Source of the DNA: an uncultured Lachnospiraceae bacterium
GTDB lineage: Bacteria; Bacillota; Clostridia; Lachnospirales; Lachnospiraceae
NCBI GenBank assembly: GCA_902781215.1
Contig: CACZIO010000022.1
Location: 1-43,143, forward strand
DNA: 43,143 nucleotides
Direction of reading: 5' to 3'
The first letter of the stretch is position 1. Each line of letters starts with the position of its first letter. Below, piece by piece: positions 40,929 through 43,143 of the stretch. Under the pieces are notes generated by a model that saw only the letters and a program-made list of their open reading frames with translations, did not search any database and was not told the origin of the DNA. Position numbers and translations under genes: made by a program.

Positions 40929-41092
40929 CGCAGCCGGCCTGTGTGCCCTTTGTCTGTCGTGGTGATATAAAGCCCGATGTGTTAAAATGATGAGGCAGCG
41001 ACAGGACGGATGCAAAGCGTGATCAATTATGTGATCAATGAAGATTGTGTTCATGTGAACCGAAAAACCGCTCATTGGCAAGGAGAGGTGCG

Positions 41093-42376
41093 ATGGCAAA
41101 TATTCTGGATTATCTTGACTGGAGAGGTGACATACCTTTTTCGACAGATCCTTTCAATGAAGTTGACAGCCTGGTACTTTCGGAATTGTCTTACTGTGGC
41201 TTTGAAGGCATCGTACCCGGACTTCCTGAATCGAAGGCGACCGGTCAGGATACCGGCGCCGGGATAATTGCGGAAACGAATATAAATGAGAATCTACATG
41301 AGAATATACAGGAAATAAAATCTGTTACGATCCGCGAAGTAGCGCAAGCATTTTGGAATATCCACACGATGAAGGAAATTCAGGACAGCGGAACTCTGTT
41401 CAAACGTGCCCCTCTGCTTCTGGATAAGCTCTGCAGCGGCGCCCGCTTTGGTCATATGCGCCTGACGGGTTATGTAAACAGGGTCTCTTCCGAAAAAAAT
41501 GAGCAGATGTCCGCCATTACTTTCCTGCTGGATGATGAGACTACCTACGTCGCTTTCCGGGGGACGGACGATACCATGATCGGATGGAAGGAGGACTTTT
41601 GTTTCGGCTTTCAGAAGGAGACCTCCGGCCAGAAGAGCGCTGCGGAATATCTCAACAGTATGTTCTGTAACTCTGCAGGCCGGAATGTCATCGGAAACAG
41701 CCGGATCATAGTCGGAGGTCATTCCAAGGGTGGAAACTTTGCCGTCTTTGCCTCCGCCTTCTGTGATGCATGGGTGCGGGACAGAATCACGGACGTCTAT
41801 ACCCATGACGGACCGGGGCTTCTGGAAGAGGTAACGGACACCAGCGAGTATCAGGAGATTCTTCCCCGCATCCACAGCATAATCCCCGAGGAATCCATTT
41901 TCGGCCTTCTGCTGGAATGCGGATATTATCACAAGGTGATCAAGAGCAGTGCAAAGGGGATCCTGCAGCACGACGCACTGACCTGGAAGGTGAAACGCAA
42001 CCGCTTCGAAGAGGCAAAAGCAGTCTCAGAGCTGAGCCTACTCATGGAACGAGCAGTCGAAAACTGGATTCGGGGGATGACGATCGAGGAGCGTCGGGAG
42101 GTCGTTGATACGATCTTTTCATTATTTGATGAAACAGGCGTGGAAAACCTTTCTGAGATTACAACTGATCAGGTCCGCGGTATAGCAGAACTTTTCCGCA
42201 CTTACAGGGATATGAATCAGGAAGAAAAACATGTTCTGCGAGAGACGGCCCGACGTCTTTTCCGCAGCGGTGCGGGCACGTTGTCGGAAGAACTGCAGGG
42301 GAAGCTCGCGGCGCTGAAGGAACGCAGAAAAAACAAAACGAAATCCAGCCATCTGACCGAGGCAGATGAGTCATAG
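41093..42376 (+). CDS. DUF2974 / Mbeg1-like alpha-beta hydrolase
   Basis: A 427-residue predicted lipase-like alpha/beta hydrolase. The nucleophile elbow GHSKGGN (S211) sits after a VAFRGTDDTMIGWKEDF segment that is typical of class-3-like lipases, and a conserved DGPG with a late aspartate/histidine may complete the triad. The C-terminal 130 residues are charged and helical. The first part begins MANILDYLDWRGDIPFS, the standard start of DUF2974 proteins. The ATG at 41093 uses AAGGAGAGG. Substrate unknown, and it stands alone before the rRNA operon. Confidence 0.88.
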   Translation: MANILDYLDWRGDIPFSTDPFNEVDSLVLSELSYCGFEGIVPGLPESKATGQDTGAGIIAETNINENLHENIQEIKSVTIREVAQAFWNIHTMKEIQDSGTLFKRAPLLLDKLCSGARFGHMRLTGYVNRVSSEKNEQMSAITFLLDDETTYVAFRGTDDTMIGWKEDFCFGFQKETSGQKSAAEYLNSMFCNSAGRNVIGNSRIIVGGHSKGGNFAVFASAFCDAWVRDRITDVYTHDGPGLLEEVTDTSEYQEILPRIHSIIPEESIFGLLLECGYYHKVIKSSAKGILQHDALTWKVKRNRFEEAKAVSELSLLMERAVENWIRGMTIEERREVVDTIFSLFDETGVENLSEITTDQVRGIAELFRTYRDMNQEEKHVLRETARRLFRSGAGTLSEELQGKLAALKERRKNKTKSSHLTEADES

Positions 42377-42499
42377 TATCAGAGTCATAGTATCATTCGG
42401 AGTTTTGTGATCATTTCATCGCACTGAAGCACTAAATAAATCAGAAAAATCAGTGATTCCGGCCAAGCTGACCGGAAATTAAAAACTTCAAAAAAGTGC

Positions 42500-42528
42500 T
42501 TGCAAAGGCCATTTGGAAGTGGTAGTAT
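42500..42528 (+). promoter_or_regulatory. rRNA operon promoter P1
   Basis: TTGCAA (42500-42505) and TAGTAT (42523-42528) are separated by 17 bases. The alternative -10 is TATACA slightly downstream. Confidence 0.6.
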
Positions 42529-42650
42529 ACATTTCGCTGCTGAAAAACAGCAGCTGGACAACAGAGGATTTCCTGCCGGATCCGGCACAGAAAAGTTGCA
42601 CTGAACTGCGAGTTTCTGAAAAAGATCCGAAAAGAAAATGAAAAATGTTG

Positions 42651-42679
42651 TTGACAAAGCCGCGGTCCGGTGATAACAT
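42651..42679 (+). promoter_or_regulatory. rRNA operon promoter P2
   Basis: TTGACA (42651-42656) and TAACAT (42674-42679) are 17 bases apart. The -35 box is perfect, as for strong rRNA promoters. Confidence 0.75.
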
Positions 42680-43049
42680 ATCGAATGTTGTCGCGCAGAA
42701 CAAAACAGAGCGGCACAAACAAAAACGGAGACCTGCCCTGCAGGGGTCCGGAACACATTTCCAACCTTATAGGAGAACAAGACAGAAATGCAACCCTGAA
42801 TATATTCCTTATATTTAGAAGCTTTCGAAAGAAAGCAGCGGTCTTATATCTTAAAGGACCGTGCCATGAAACGACATGGCGAATGAGGAAATTCAGAGAA
42901 CATGAATTGTCGAGAATCATTTGAGCAATCAAGTAATTCAAGAACAACCCAATTCAGTAAAAGGATAAAAATGGAAGCCAAGTCCATTTTGACCTGGAGA
43001 ATTTCTTTCATATTAAGATCTTAAACGTTTTTGAGGAAACGTTACATTT

Positions 43050-43143
<94 letters not shown>

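Larger units (their letters stand above)
42377..43049 (+). promoter_or_regulatory. rRNA leader region
   Basis: No protein gene. It holds two promoters (42500-42528 and 42651-42679) and small hairpins, for example GCTTTC-GAAA-GAAAGC at about 42820-42836 and GCCATG-AAACGA-CATGGC at about 42863-42880. I do not find an obvious boxA antitermination signal. The AT-rich end leads into 16S rRNA. Confidence 0.6.

Overview
The window looks like a chromosomal segment of an anaerobic, moderately GC-rich Firmicute, most likely a member of the Lachnospiraceae (Clostridium cluster XIVa). The 5' end of a 16S rRNA gene at the right edge reads like that group. Anaerobic enzymes are present (a reverse rubrerythrin, the radical-SAM protein ThiH), ribosome binding sites are strong AGGAGG types, and proteins such as the DUF2974, DUF1848 and DUF1295 families fit. 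I see no prophage, integrase, CRISPR array or tRNA gene.

Layout. 1-4764: a noncoding left edge, then degV-plsY on the minus strand, a divergent histidine phosphatase, apt, and a phosphoglycerate dehydrogenase ending in a terminator. 4889-6475: a LOG-family protein (minus), a hairpin-rich spacer and udk. 6630-13229: a nucleoside-type ABC transporter made of a tandemly duplicated BMP lipoprotein, an ATPase with an unusual tail, and two permeases, with a large hairpin array between the first two genes. 13483-16696: oligoendopeptidase F and a LysR regulator. 16850-21508 (minus): a thiamine operon thiS-thiF-thiG-thiH-thiE behind a TPP riboswitch with its own terminator. 21680-25869: gene remnants, a DUF1848 protein, a membrane DUF1295 protein and a nuclease-like/P-loop ATPase fusion. 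26016-29424: an M20 dipeptidase and a histidine-type acid phosphatase. 29773-32408: nucleoside hydrolase, ECF transporter S component and a short-chain dehydrogenase, again with a hairpin array. 32604-35140: GH4 glycosidase and an unknown protein. 35374-42376: HIT protein, SH3-repeat secreted protein, a large secreted protein, an XRE regulator, reverse rubrerythrin and a DUF2974 lipase-like protein. 42377-43143: tandem rRNA promoters and the start of 16S rRNA.

Functionally the window leans towards nucleoside and nucleobase salvage: apt, udk, the BMP/NupABC-like importer, nucleoside hydrolase and possibly the adjoining ECF S component. It also carries thiamine thiazole-branch synthesis and peptide breakdown (pepF, M20 dipeptidase).

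The most unusual signal is a family of intergenic multi-hairpin arrays at four places (about 5552-5756, 8750-9046, 31479-31700, 36131-36265). Hairpin modules recur in a set order. Copies keep the loop and spacer sequences while the stems differ and remain complementary, which points to selection for, or copying of, RNA/DNA structure. A second pattern is repeated low-complexity Ala/Glu/Pro/Ser-rich insertions in at least six otherwise ordinary proteins.
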